Shown here: positions 1 to 8,533 of the stretch, in pieces
Numbering within the stretch: position 1 is the first letter of the stretch
Layout of the letters: each line of letters begins with the position of its first letter
Assembly (NCBI GenBank): GCA_963822115.1
Contig: CAWGGM010000009.1
Coordinates: 62,001-126,000, forward strand
Direction of reading: 5' to 3'
Length of the DNA: 64,000 nt
Source: CAWDXG01 sp963822115
GTDB taxonomy: Bacteria > Myxococcota_A > Polyangia > Polyangiales > Polyangiaceae
The notes under the pieces: model-generated
Told to the model about the DNA's origin: nothing
Seen by the model: the letters and a program-made list of their open reading frames with translations, nothing else
Database searches by the model: none
Position numbers and translations under genes: made by a program

Positions 1-1
1 G

Positions 2-691
2 ACGGGCAGCGGCAAGAGCACCACGCTTGCAGCGATGGTCTCGCACATCAACCACACGCGCTACGGCCACATCCTCACCATCGAGGACCCCGTGGAGTTC
101 GTGCACCAGCCCGACAAGTGCCAGATCACGCACCGCGAGGTGGGCGTCGACTCGCCCTCTTTCGCCGACGCCATCCGCAGCGCGGGGCGCGAGAACGCCG
201 ACGTGATCCTGGTGGGCGAGCTGCGCGGCCCGGAGACCATGCGCCTGGCGCTCCAGCTCGCAAGCTTCGGCGTGCTCATCTTCGCGACCGTGCACACCAA
301 CTCGGCGGCGTCGACCATCGACCGCTTCGTCAACTCGTTTCCCGCCGCACAGCAGCCGCAGATCCGCGGGCTCCTGTCCGATTCGCTGGCGGGCATCGTC
401 GCACAGCAACTGCTCAAGCGCGCGGACGGCTCGGGCCGCATCGCCGTGCACGAGATCCTGATTGGCAATACCGCCGTTGCGTCGACCATCCGCGAGGCGA
501 AGACGGCGATGATCCCGAGCTTGATCCAGGCCGGTGCGCGCGAGGGCATGCAGAGCATGGACGCCGGACTCGACCGTCTGGTCCGCGAAGGAACCATCAC
601 GTCCGAGGACGCGCTGGAAAAGGCGCTCGACAAGGAAAGCTTCGCGCGGCTGCCGCACGTGGCTAAAGCACTCGGCACCCCTGCGCTGTGA
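2..691 (+). CDS. pilT: PilT-type twitching motility ATPase, 3' part (partial)
   Basis: This is the C-terminal part of a type IV pilus retraction ATPase, a cytoplasmic hexameric motor that drives pilus disassembly. The frame is open from base 2, so the gene starts upstream of the window. The visible protein begins in the Walker A loop (TGSGKSTT). It continues with the Asp-box region ILTIEDPVEF, a Walker B-like DVILVGELRG, the His-box region ATVHTNSAASTIDRF, and the PilT-family stretch around FPAAQQPQIRGLLSDSLAG. The usual VGEMRD is VGELRG here, a mild deviation. About 230 residues are present out of the roughly 350 usual for the family. The C-terminal helix IREAKTAMIPSLIQ fits PilT/PilU better than the assembly ATPase PilB. 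PilT versus PilU cannot be decided without the N-terminus. Confidence 0.88.
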   Translation, partial: TGSGKSTTLAAMVSHINHTRYGHILTIEDPVEFVHQPDKCQITHREVGVDSPSFADAIRSAGRENADVILVGELRGPETMRLALQLASFGVLIFATVHTNSAASTIDRFVNSFPAAQQPQIRGLLSDSLAGIVAQQLLKRADGSGRIAVHEILIGNTAVASTIREAKTAMIPSLIQAGAREGMQSMDAGLDRLVREGTITSEDALEKALDKESFARLPHVAKALGTPAL

Positions 692-1023
692 ACCAGAACG
701 ACGCGCCGCGTGGCGGCAAGCGTCGAGCTCGACACCGGCGAGAAGCTCTTCCTATGCGCGCCGCATTCGAAGACGGCACGCCGGGCGCGAGGCAACGGCG
801 ACTCCGGCGACGATGCCTTGAGCCGTGACCTCGGAGGTGCCTTCCGCGAGCTCGCCGCGCTGGTTGATAGCGGCCAAACGATAGACATTTTGACTATTCA
901 GCCGTCTGTCGCGAGCGTGCTACGGGAAATTCCGCGGGTCGTGGGCCAGCCGTCCCAGATGTCGAGCTTGCGTGGCTTCGGTTCTACCGCGTTGGTCCTG
1001 GATCCCTGCGGAGCAGGAGCAAC
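692..1023. other. Intergenic stretch, no convincing gene
   Basis: The 332 bases between the PilT stop and the next lipoprotein hold no gene I can support. A GTG-initiated reading frame runs from 710 to 1027 in the same frame as pilT and overlaps the next start as ATGA, but its translation resembles no family and it lacks a ribosome-binding site. A locally AT-richer patch at about 862-900 could hold a promoter for the gene at 1024; no clear -35/-10 pair is visible. Confidence 0.4.
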
Positions 1024-1791
1024 ATGAAACGAACACTGGCGATTGTGACGGCGGCGCTTCTCGCATCGTGTGCGAGCTACTTCCTCAAAGGCGCGAAGGA
1101 ATACCGCGGCGGGCCGCCGCCGGGCTCGATCGCCAGCTTCAAGGCGCCGACATGCAAGGCGGCCGACGGCCAGAAGATGGCGGGGCCTACCGGCACGTAC
1201 TACCTCGCCAAGACGATGCGTGGCCCCGCTCTGTACGAGCTGGACGCCAGCGGAGAGGGCTCCGCCATCACCAACTATTGGCGTGATGCGCAGGGGCACC
1301 ACTTCGCCGCGTACGTACGCGGTCACCAGGCGTGGGAGTACGTGTTGCCCGATGACCGCTCGAAGCCCGGCGTCCGCAAGGTGTTCTTGCAATACCAGGT
1401 CGAGAAGGCGCCAGGCGGCTTCCGCATCTCCGGCGAGCCGGTAGCTACATGCCAGCTCATCAATCCGCAGGCGACCGCTTCCGCTGCGCCGGCCAATACG
1501 ACTCCGGCGCCAGCGACCGCGGCCACACCGCCTGCTCCGGCTCCCGTTGCAGCGCCGCCCCCGTCTGCCGGCGCGCCGCCAGCCCCGGCGGCCGCTGCGG
1601 AGCCCAACGCTGCCGACGCCGGCGCGAGCCCCGACGCAGCGGGCCCGGCGCTTGCGCGTCCGTCGAAGATGCTGTGTGTGCCTGGTGCAACACAGGTGTG
1701 CGTGGGCAGCGGCGGGTGTCGCGGCGGGCAGTACTGTCTCGCCAATGGTTCCGGCTACAGCCCGTGCGACTGTGGCGGGAACAAGAAGTGA
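1024..1791 (+). CDS. Lipoprotein with Pro/Ala linker and cysteine-rich tail
   Basis: This is a 255-residue predicted lipoprotein of unknown function. The N-terminus MKRTLAIVTAALLASC is a signal peptide with a lipobox (LASC), so the mature protein should be attached to a membrane through Cys16. Residues about 17-150 form a globular region without a recognised domain. A linker of about 70 residues rich in Pro and Ala follows. The last 40 residues hold six cysteines (CVPGATQVCVGSGGC, then GGQYC and CDCGG), probably disulfide-bonded. The tail resembles a single unit of the cysteine-repeat lipoproteins at 45.5-55.6 kb. A GGAG ribosome-binding site lies 7-10 bases before the ATG. The gene stands alone, with a minus-strand gene downstream. 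Confidence 0.7.
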   Translation: MKRTLAIVTAALLASCASYFLKGAKEYRGGPPPGSIASFKAPTCKAADGQKMAGPTGTYYLAKTMRGPALYELDASGEGSAITNYWRDAQGHHFAAYVRGHQAWEYVLPDDRSKPGVRKVFLQYQVEKAPGGFRISGEPVATCQLINPQATASAAPANTTPAPATAATPPAPAPVAAPPPSAGAPPAPAAAAEPNAADAGASPDAAGPALARPSKMLCVPGATQVCVGSGGCRGGQYCLANGSGYSPCDCGGNKK

Positions 1792-1865
1792 CTCCCCGGT
1801 AGCAGCAGCGCAACAGAGCTACGCGCGTCGCCCGACCCGGACCAGGCGTGGCGCCCGGCCCGGTC

Positions 1866-2658
1866 TCAGATTACGAAACCGAGATCGAGCGTCAGCATTC
1901 CAAAGGGCGCGCTCTCCGCAGTGTTGGTGTCGGGCACCAGATACGGCTTGAGCGTCCTGGTGCTCTTGTCGGTTACCGCATTGTAGCCAGCGATGGCACC
2001 TACGCCGAGCAGGAAACCACCTCCGAAGACCCAGCGATAGCCTCCCTCGATGGCCAGGATGAGATGGTTGCTCGTGTACACGTACGACTCGCCATCCTGT
2101 TCCTCCCACTTCCCGTACAGCACGACGCCGCCGATGTTTCCGCCCCGCAGGTTACCGTCCCTGCCGAAGTAGTAGCGGACGCCTGGCCCGGCGCCGACCG
2201 AGGAAATGCAGCGAATCGCTACCCGCTTCGACGTAGGAGAGGACGCCGGTGTTGAGCAACAGTACGCGCCCGTTGACCGCGAAGTGGCTGCCATATTCGA
2301 TGGTCGGGGACAGGCCAAATTGCAGAATTCCGAGTGCGTTGGCGAATAGTCCGACGTGCGCGTCGGGAACCGGACCCTCGCCATACGAGGCCCCGGCCGC
2401 TGCGGAGTCGGCACTGGCAGGCGCCTGGGCCAGCGCAGCACTGTAGGTCGCAGGGGGAGCAGCCGCCTGGGGTGCAGCACCTCGCGGAGCAGCCGACGCC
2501 GGGGCAGCCAGTGCTGGAGCGGCCGGCGCCGCAGCGGCTACGGGCGGAGGAGCTGCGCCCGGCGTGGCCGGTGGCGGAGCTGCGGTCTGCGCCTGCGCCC
2601 TCGATGCAACAAGCGTCAGCAGACAGCCGACGAGAGCAGGAGTCCGGGACCAACGCAT
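1866..2658 (-). CDS. Outer-membrane beta-barrel-like protein, frame broken near 2202
   Basis: This looks like a secreted, probably outer-membrane, protein of unknown function. The start at 2658 has a strong AAGGAG site and gives a signal peptide (MRWSRTPALVGCLLTLVASRAQA). A Pro/Ala-rich stretch of about 60 residues follows. The remainder alternates hydrophobic and aromatic residues in short strands (GPGVRYYFGRDG, GGVVLYGKWEEQ, HLILAIEGGYRWVFGGGF) and ends in LTLDLGFVI, whose C-terminal hydrophobic strand is typical of beta-barrels. The coding frame changes by one base at a CC pair at 2202-2203, between SDSLHF and GAGPGVRYYF, and both sides read as one protein. A sequencing indel is more likely than decay. 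I do not recognise the specific family. Confidence 0.6.
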
Positions 2659-2935
2659 CGTTTGCTCCTTTTCGAGATAGCCGTCATGGAAACGGCCGAC
2701 GAGACGGAAAGCCCGCGGCCTGGAGCACTGGCTACGCAAGCAGCATGTGCCGGCGTTGCCACTGCCATGGCCCGAACACTCTTCGGCTAGTGGCTGCCGG
2801 CCCATCCGGTCAATAGTCAAATTCTCCGGCGATTGTCGCCGCAGCCCATCCGGCGCTGCGGGCTTGCGAGCCGCTCGACCCGACTACACGGTTGCAGGTC
2901 GCCCCCAGCTACGCTCTCGCCCCAGCGCAGAGCAG

Positions 2936-3772
2936 CTATCGCCCCGCCCCGCGCAGCGCCGGATCCAGCGCGTCCCTGAGCCCGTCGCCGAGCAGGTTGA
3001 AGCCGAGCACGGTGACCGTGATCGCGAGCCCCGGGAAGAGCGCCACCCACCATGCCTGCTGCATCCAGGCCGTGCCCTGGTTCAGCATCATGCCCCACGA
3101 CGGGGTATCGGGCTCGGCGCCGAGACCGAGGTAGGTCAGCGCGGCTTCGGCGAGCACGGCAAACGCGAGCGAGAGCGACGTCTGCACCATGATCGGCGCC
3201 AGCGTGTTGGGCAGGACATGGCGCAACATGACGCGCAAATCCCCCGCACCGGTGGCGCGTGCGGCTTCGACGTAGTCGGCGCGCCTGACCACGAGCACTG
3301 CACCGCGCGCGACGCGAGCGAAGATCGGCGTGTACACGATGCCGATCGCCAGGGTCAGGCTCACGAGACTGCCGCCCAGGATGGCGATCACCACCAGCGC
3401 AAGCAGGATATCGGGAAAGGAGAACATCAGGTCGACCAGCCGCGAGAGCGTCCCGTCCACCCAGCGGCCGAAGTAGCCGGCGGCCAGGCCGATGGCCGTG
3501 CCCAGCACCAGCGCAATCGCCACCGACAGCACGCTCACGCCCAGCGAGATGCGCGCGCCGTACAGAATGCGACTGAGCACGTCGCGCCCCAGAGAGTCGG
3601 TGCCGAACCAGTGCTGCGGCCCGGGCGGCGCCAGCACGTGATCGACCTGCATCGAGTACGGGTCGTAGGGCGCGATCAGCGGCGCAGCGAGCGCGACGAC
3701 CGCGTATGCGACGACCACGACCGCGCCGACCCGGCCGAGCCGGCCACGCACCATCCGCGACAGGCCCTTCAT
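2936..3772 (-). CDS. Peptide/nickel-type ABC transporter permease (DppC/OppC family)
   Basis: This is the second inner-membrane permease of a DppBC/OppBC importer, about 278 residues. After a first membrane helix (VGAVVVVAYAVVALAAPLIA) comes the periplasmic motif HWFGTDSLGRDVLSRILYG, which is diagnostic of DppC/OppC. Further helices and the ATPase-docking EAA loop follow (YVEAARATGAGDLRVMLRHV). The ATG at 3772 overlaps the stop of the upstream permease as ATGA, so the two are translationally coupled. No ATPase gene follows; the next gene downstream on this strand is the unrelated outer-membrane protein. The substrate could be di- or oligopeptides or another SBP_bac_5 ligand. Confidence 0.88.
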   Translation of the reverse strand: MKGLSRMVRGRLGRVGAVVVVAYAVVALAAPLIAPYDPYSMQVDHVLAPPGPQHWFGTDSLGRDVLSRILYGARISLGVSVLSVAIALVLGTAIGLAAGYFGRWVDGTLSRLVDLMFSFPDILLALVVIAILGGSLVSLTLAIGIVYTPIFARVARGAVLVVRRADYVEAARATGAGDLRVMLRHVLPNTLAPIMVQTSLSLAFAVLAEAALTYLGLGAEPDTPSWGMMLNQGTAWMQQAWWVALFPGLAITVTVLGFNLLGDGLRDALDPALRGAGR

Positions 3773-4710
3773 CGCCGGAGCCTCGGATCGAGGCGGGCGT
3801 AGAGCAGATCCACCGCCAGATTGATCGTGATGAAGCTGGTCGCGATGAACAGCACCGTCGCCTGGAACAGCGGATAGTCGCGATTGCCCAGTGCCTGGAA
3901 CGCGAGCCGCCCGACGCCGGGCAGCGAGAACACCTGCTCGATCACCACCGAGCCGCCCAGCAGATAGCCAGCCTGGATGCCGATCACGGTCAGGACCGGA
4001 ATGAACGCGTTGCGGAGCGCGTGCTTGACAACCACCGTGCGCCACGGCAGCCCCTTGGCCCGCGCCACACGCACGTGATCGCGCTCGAGCACTTCCAGCA
4101 TGCTCGAACGGGTCATGCGCAGCACCACGCCGGACACCGCCCCACCGAGTGCGACGGACGGCAGGATCATGTGGCGCAGGTTGGCCACGATGCCCGCCGA
4201 CAGCGGCGTGAAGCCGCCGGACGGCAGCCACCCGAGCGCGAGCGCGAACACCAGCACCAGCATTGTCCCGAGCCAGAAACCGGGAACGGAGATGCCTACC
4301 AGCCCGCCCACGTTGGCCGCGTAGTCGGCGGGGCCGCGGCGGTACATGGCGCCCAGCGCGCCGAGCGGGATGCCGACCAGGAGCGCGATCAGCAGGGCCA
4401 GCGCGGCCAGCTCCGCCGTGACGGGCAGCCGCTCGGCGATGGCTTCGGTCACCGGCGTGCCCGTAAAGCGCGACTTGCCGAGGTCACCGCGAGCCACCTT
4501 GCCCAGCCACAGCGCATACTGCTCCGGCACGCTCCGGTCGAGACCGTACTCCTGCCGGAGCGCACGCGCGTCCTTGTCGTTGTAGCGTGCACCGAGCATG
4601 GCGGTGACGGTATCGCCCGGCACCAGGCGCACCAGAGCAAACGCCACGATCGAAACGCCGAGGAGCATCGGCAAAAAGATCGCCAGACGCTTGAGTGCGT
4701 AGCCCAGCAT
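3769..4710 (-). CDS. Peptide/nickel-type ABC transporter permease (DppB/OppB family)
   Basis: This is the first permease of the importer, 313 residues, the usual length for DppB. It opens with a membrane helix (LAIFLPMLLGVSIVAFALVRLVPGD); the LVPGD stretch is characteristic of the family. Later come GWLPSGGFTPL and the EAA-like loop VRVARAKGLPWRTVVVKHALRNAF, where the ATPase would dock. It starts 6 bases after the substrate-binding protein stop and ends overlapping the DppC-like start, so the three genes form one transcription unit. Confidence 0.88.
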   Translation of the reverse strand: MLGYALKRLAIFLPMLLGVSIVAFALVRLVPGDTVTAMLGARYNDKDARALRQEYGLDRSVPEQYALWLGKVARGDLGKSRFTGTPVTEAIAERLPVTAELAALALLIALLVGIPLGALGAMYRRGPADYAANVGGLVGISVPGFWLGTMLVLVFALALGWLPSGGFTPLSAGIVANLRHMILPSVALGGAVSGVVLRMTRSSMLEVLERDHVRVARAKGLPWRTVVVKHALRNAFIPVLTVIGIQAGYLLGGSVVIEQVFSLPGVGRLAFQALGNRDYPLFQATVLFIATSFITINLAVDLLYARLDPRLRR

Positions 4711-4716
4711 AGCCCG

Positions 4717-6342
4717 CTACCTCGCGTCACCGAGCGAGACATCGCGCAGGAAGATAGTGCTCGCCGTCGGGTGTACGAAGAAGCCCTTCACGCGGCGTCG
4801 CGCCGCCGAGATCTGGTTGTTGTCGTAGAGGAACACCATGGGCGCGTCGGTCGCCACGATACGCTGGATCTGCCTGTAGATCCGCTTGCGGTGCGCCCGC
4901 TCGTCGATGCGGCGCCCACGATCGAGCAGCGCGTCGACCAGGGGGTTCGAATAGCCCTGCTGGTTGTACTTCCCGCCCGTGTGGAACAGGTTGTAGGTCC
5001 ACTCGTCGGGGTCCACGAAGCCGACCCAGCCGACCACATCCATGTCGAAGTCGTGACGGCCCAGCGAATCGAAGAACAGCCCCGATTCCTGCATGGCGAT
5101 ATGGATGCGGATGCCAACGTCGCGGAGCTCCTGCTTGATCACCTGGGCGGCGTTGACCTGATAGGGAAAGGCCGAGCCGACCTTCAGCGTGGCGGAGAAG
5201 CCCTGCCCGTATCCGGCTTGATCGAGCAGTTGTTTCGCGCGCGCGACATCGCGATGCGTGTACATGTGCAGCCCGGCGTACGCCCAGTGCGAGGGCGGAA
5301 TGTTGCCGCCATCCAGAACCGTCGCCCGCCCCAGCTTCACCAGGCGGTCGATGGTCGGTCGATCAACGGCCCAGGCGATCGCCTGCCGCACGCGGCGATC
5401 GTTGAACGGCGCCCGCTGTGTGTTCAGACCGATGTACTCCCAGAAGGTGCCGGGGACCGAATCAACGTCGATCGCAGGGTCCGCGCGGAGCTCCGCGATG
5501 TCGCGCGGCGGCACGTCGAGCTCGATGTCGACTTCACCGGTCCGGAGCGCGGTAGTACGCGCGTTCTCGTCGGCGATCGGCCGATACACCAGGCGCTCCA
5601 CGCGCGGCAGACCGCGGATGTAGTAGTGCGGGTCCCTTTCCAGCGTCAGATGGTCGCCCTTCTTCCATTCGACCATGCGGAACGGGCCGCTGCCGGCGTC
5701 GTGCTTTCTGAACACGGCGTCACCCTTCGCCTGCAGGAGCCGGCGGTCCACGATCGCGTTCATCGGATGCGCCAGATACACGAGCAGCGGCGCGAAGGGC
5801 CGCGACAGGTCGAAAACAACCGTGTAGCGGTCCGGCGTCTCGATGCGCGCGACCGGCGAGAACTGATCGGCGCGGATCTGCTTCTTCCGGATGCGTTCAA
5901 TGGAGAACTTCACGTCCGCGGCCTCGAGCTCGCGACCGCTTTCGTGGAAGTGCACGCCGCGGCGCAGATGGAACGTGTAGCGCAGGTGATCCGGCGAGAT
6001 CTCGTAGCGCTCGGCCAGGTCCGGCTCCACATCGCCGTAGCGCCGCGTGTAGCGCATCAGCGTGCTGTACATGTTCTCGATGAGCCGCATGGACGCCGCG
6101 TCGGAAGCGACGTGCGGGTCGAGGGTCTTGCCGTCCGACTGCAGAGCAACGACCAGCTCGCCCGAACCGCGCGCCGTCGCTTTCCCGGTCGTCGGTTTCT
6201 TCCCGCCGCTCCGGGCGGCGAGTGCCGCGGCTGTCGCCACGCCGGCAATCGCCAGGGCGAGCCAGAGCCATCGAGAACGCGTCAGAACGGGATTCCCTCC
6301 TGGTCGGCGACGCCTGGGCGCGCGGCGACCGACCACGACCAT
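4717..6342 (-). CDS. Extracellular solute-binding protein of a peptide-type ABC importer (SBP_bac_5)
   Basis: This is the substrate receptor for the two permeases downstream. After a positively charged start, one hydrophobic segment (WLWLALAIAGVATAAALAAR) acts as signal or anchor. The mature part shows SBP_bac_5 hallmarks: LVVALQSDGKTLDPH, the ENMYSTLMRY and EPDLAERYEISPD regions, TFHLRRGVHFHESG, DVKFSIERI and AIAWAVDRPTIDRL. The start is uncertain. The ATG at 6342 has no visible ribosome-binding site. A perfect AGGAGG at 6297-6302 lies 11 bases before a CTG codon (6285) that would give LTRSRWLWLALAI, a better signal peptide. A non-AUG start is therefore possible. Ligand unknown. Confidence 0.85.
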   Translation of the reverse strand: MVVVGRRAPRRRRPGGNPVLTRSRWLWLALAIAGVATAAALAARSGGKKPTTGKATARGSGELVVALQSDGKTLDPHVASDAASMRLIENMYSTLMRYTRRYGDVEPDLAERYEISPDHLRYTFHLRRGVHFHESGRELEAADVKFSIERIRKKQIRADQFSPVARIETPDRYTVVFDLSRPFAPLLVYLAHPMNAIVDRRLLQAKGDAVFRKHDAGSGPFRMVEWKKGDHLTLERDPHYYIRGLPRVERLVYRPIADENARTTALRTGEVDIELDVPPRDIAELRADPAIDVDSVPGTFWEYIGLNTQRAPFNDRRVRQAIAWAVDRPTIDRLVKLGRATVLDGGNIPPSHWAYAGLHMYTHRDVARAKQLLDQAGYGQGFSATLKVGSAFPYQVNAAQVIKQELRDVGIRIHIAMQESGLFFDSLGRHDFDMDVVGWVGFVDPDEWTYNLFHTGGKYNQQGYSNPLVDALLDRGRRIDERAHRKRIYRQIQRIVATDAPMVFLYDNNQISAARRRVKGFFVHPTASTIFLRDVSLGDAR

Positions 6343-6446
6343 GCCGCGGATGGCGCCGGAGCGCGACCCCGGTTGGCAGCGCGCTTCCGCCTCGCTCTGG
6401 CGCGGACCACCGGCCGCGATGGGGCTCTAGCAGCGACGCGGGCTGG

Positions 6447-7164
6447 CTAGCTTGCCTGCGACTCCACCGACTCCGGGTTCCCGGCGACCTCGCGGAGTTG
6501 AGCCAGGTCGTGGACCGTGAATCCCTGCGGGCCGGTGTCGACGACCTTCTCGCGCTCCCAGCGCGTCATCACGCGGATGGCGGTCTCGAACGAGGTGGAG
6601 ACCAGAATCCGAGAGCTCGCGGCGCGACAGGGCTACAGGAATGGTCGACGTGCCGTCCTCGAAGTCGTCGCCGAACTGGTCGTAGAGCTTGAGCAGCAGT
6701 GTGGCCAACCTGGCTTCGACAGAGCCTGCGCTCAACACCTCGATCTTGACGTGCAGGGCCGACAGCTTGTTGTGCAGCGAGCACGCCAGCGACACTCCGA
6801 GGCGCGGGCTCTTGCGCGTGCCTTCGATCACGACCTCGCGCGGTATGGTGATCACGTGAGCCTGCTCGGTCGCCACGACCGCCCCGGAGGGATACGCAAT
6901 GCCCTTGAGCACCGACACGTCACCGACCGTCTCCGGTGGGCCGAAAAGTCCAGAGATGGCGGAGCGACCACGGGGCCCGGGACGCACCAGCTTGACCAAT
7001 CCGTTGCGGATGACCGTGAACACGCGCGCTTGGTCGCCAGCCTGCCATATGTAATCACCGCGCCGGTAGGAGCGCGGGATCGCATAGGAAGCCATCTTTT
7101 CAAGAACCTGCGGCTCTACGCCGGCAAAGGCGGGAACGCGCTCCAGAATTTGCTGTACGCCCAT
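6447..7164 (-). CDS. Crp/Fnr-family regulator, frame broken near 6606
   Basis: This is a transcription regulator of the Crp/Fnr superfamily, probably controlling the nos genes next to it. The N-terminal half is a cyclic-nucleotide-binding-like jelly roll (about residues 15-130; YRRGDYIWQAGDQA and GLVKLV are typical). A dimerisation helix with SVEARLATLLLKLYDQF and a winged helix (SRRELSD, then LVSTSFETAIRVMTRWERE) follow. The frame shifts by one base inside the helix-turn-helix at the AA pair 6606-6607. Removing one base restores a domain ending at the TAG at 6447. There is no N-terminal Fe-S cysteine cluster, so it is not a classical oxygen-sensing FNR. A NO-responsive DNR/NnrR-like role is inferred from context. 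Confidence 0.8.
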
Positions 7165-7259
7165 GTTGTGCAGCCTGAAGCAAGTTGTGTTCCGCCGCTA
7201 CCCCGACGTTGCAGGACCGTCCGTTCAGGTGTGTCAAACCCCTGGATGACGCTGATCAG

Positions 7260-7298
7260 ACCGGGATCGACATGATCAGATTGCGCGTCGATCCCGGT
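7260..7298. repeat. 12-bp perfect inverted repeat with paired TGATCA sites
   Basis: The arms 7260-7271 and 7287-7298 are exactly complementary over 12 bases (ACCGGGATCGAC), separated by 15 bases. The hexamer TGATCA occurs in the loop (7273-7278) and again just outside it (7253-7258), 20 bases apart. The element lies between the cytochrome c stop and the Crp/Fnr gene start. It could be a rho-independent-like hairpin ending the nos transcript (no T-run is seen), an attenuator, or an operator for the regulator gene. Confidence 0.6.
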
Positions 7299-7386
7299 GT
7301 GGGACGCCGGAAGGGCCGGATTCGGCCCCCGGTCCGCGCAACATCTGCCGGCGGGTCTAGTCGGTCCGCAGATGCTGCGCCGCGGA

Positions 7387-7836
7387 CTACTTTCCCTTGA
7401 AGCCGCGGATGAGCTTGACCAGTGCGTCGACGACCTCGGGCTTCTTCTTCAGGTCGGGATGCGCCGGCATGATCGGGCTCCGACCGACCGAAGCGCCGCC
7501 CTGGACGATCGCCTTCTTGAGCTCGTCGTCCTTGACCTTGTCCTGCCACTTCGGGTCCGTGTAGTTCTGCGGCTTGGGGGTGAGGTTGGCCGCGCCGGGA
7601 CCGTCACCCTTGCCGTCGGCGCCGTGGCACACGACGCAGTTCTGCTTGAAATACGTCTTGGCCTCGGCGGTCGGATCGGCCTTGGCCACAGCCTTCGCGC
7701 TCTCTGCCGGCGCCGCCGCGGGCGCGGCGCTCGCCGTGGTCGCGGTCGTTTCCTGCGTCTTCGACTTGCTACAGGCAACCGCCATCAGACCAGTGCCGAT
7801 TGCGGCCAGCACAACAACCCGGATCCTTCCGCTCAT
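7387..7836 (-). CDS. Small c-type cytochrome lipoprotein of the nos cluster
   Basis: This is a predicted membrane-anchored monoheme cytochrome c of about 149 residues. The signal peptide ends in a lipobox (LMAVAC), followed by an Ala/Thr-rich spacer. One heme motif, NCVVCHGADGKGDGPGA, and a distal methionine (RSPIMPAHPD) then mark a class I cytochrome c. The start at 7836 is chosen because GGAGG lies 9 bases before it; the ATG at 7845 would touch that site. It follows nosL on the same strand and probably carries electrons in the periplasm, plausibly to NosZ or from NosR. That role is inferred from position. Confidence 0.85.
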   Translation of the reverse strand: MSGRIRVVVLAAIGTGLMAVACSKSKTQETTATTASAAPAAAPAESAKAVAKADPTAEAKTYFKQNCVVCHGADGKGDGPGAANLTPKPQNYTDPKWQDKVKDDELKKAIVQGGASVGRSPIMPAHPDLKKKPEVVDALVKLIRGFKGK

Positions 7837-7978
7837 TTCAAACATCCTCCAGTTTCCCTCTGCCCACCTGGTGCCGCGTCGCGACCGTTCGGCGGGTCGC
7901 GAGCGACGCCACGCCCCATACCACATCGCGGGGCGCGCGGAGACTCGCGGCTGCGGCGGCTTGCCGCCATGCGGATTG

Positions 7979-8533
7979 TCAGTGCATCTGCATTTCTGGC
8001 CCTGCACCGCCGCTCGAGAGCCGCTTCTCCACGACTTGCCAGTCGGCAAGTTGGCCTCCGTAGCGCTTTGCAACGCGCAGGGCAGCCGTTTTCGAAGCGT
8101 ACGCCAGGACGGGAACGCCCATGATGTGGCCGCGCTCGACGCCCAGCACGAACGCGGCGCTCTGCGCATCGACCCAGGGGCGCAGCGCCGTGCTGGGCTT
8201 CCGCGGATCGGCGGCCGGATCGAGCGCCTCGACATAGATGCGGTCGACCGAGCCGTGGGGAGACGGGCTTCGCATGTACTGGACGAGGTCGCCGACCGAG
8301 CAGAAGAAGACGCGCGTGCCGTCGTGGTAGACGAGCTGGCTCCGGGGAGCGGGCTGCTCGCGCACCACCATGCCGCACGCGCCGCATTCCGCGCCGCCGA
8401 AGGGCGCGGCCGACGCCTGGGCCGCCGGCGCGCTGCCTTTGGTGTGGCTCTTGCAGCCCATCCCATGGGCGCCCAACAACAGGGCGAACGCCCCAGCCCA
8501 CAGTGCTGCGTGAAAACGCGAGGTTCGTTTCAT
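7979..8533 (-). CDS. nosL: NosL copper-binding lipoprotein
   Basis: NosL is an outer-membrane or periplasmic copper chaperone that supplies Cu(I) for the CuZ site of nitrous oxide reductase. The protein has a lipobox (GAHGMGC) and then the NosL signature AECGACGMVVREQ with paired cysteines and methionine. RVFFCSVGDLVQYM, KPSTALRPWVDAQSAAFVLG, HIMGVPVLAYAS and GGQLADWQVV follow, as in the family. It ends in a short Met/His tail (EMQMH). Its ATG overlaps the nosY stop (ATGA), so translation is coupled. Downstream lies the cytochrome c lipoprotein. About 184 residues is normal for NosL. Confidence 0.93.
   Translation of the reverse strand: MKRTSRFHAALWAGAFALLLGAHGMGCKSHTKGSAPAAQASAAPFGGAECGACGMVVREQPAPRSQLVYHDGTRVFFCSVGDLVQYMRSPSPHGSVDRIYVEALDPAADPRKPSTALRPWVDAQSAAFVLGVERGHIMGVPVLAYASKTAALRVAKRYGGQLADWQVVEKRLSSGGAGPEMQMH

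Noticed and set aside
710..1027. GTG-started frame after pilT overlapping the lipoprotein start
   Set aside because: No family resemblance, no ribosome-binding site, and its composition resembles other shadow frames.
3706..6450. Long open frame on the plus strand antiparallel to the peptide importer
   Set aside because: It is a shadow of the minus-strand genes: Arg/His-rich, no ribosome-binding site, no domain. The same applies to 35615-39259 and other long antisense frames in this GC-rich DNA.
6447..7164. Classical oxygen-sensing FNR
   Set aside because: The N-terminal Fe-S cysteine cluster of FNR is absent; only the general Crp/Fnr fold is present.
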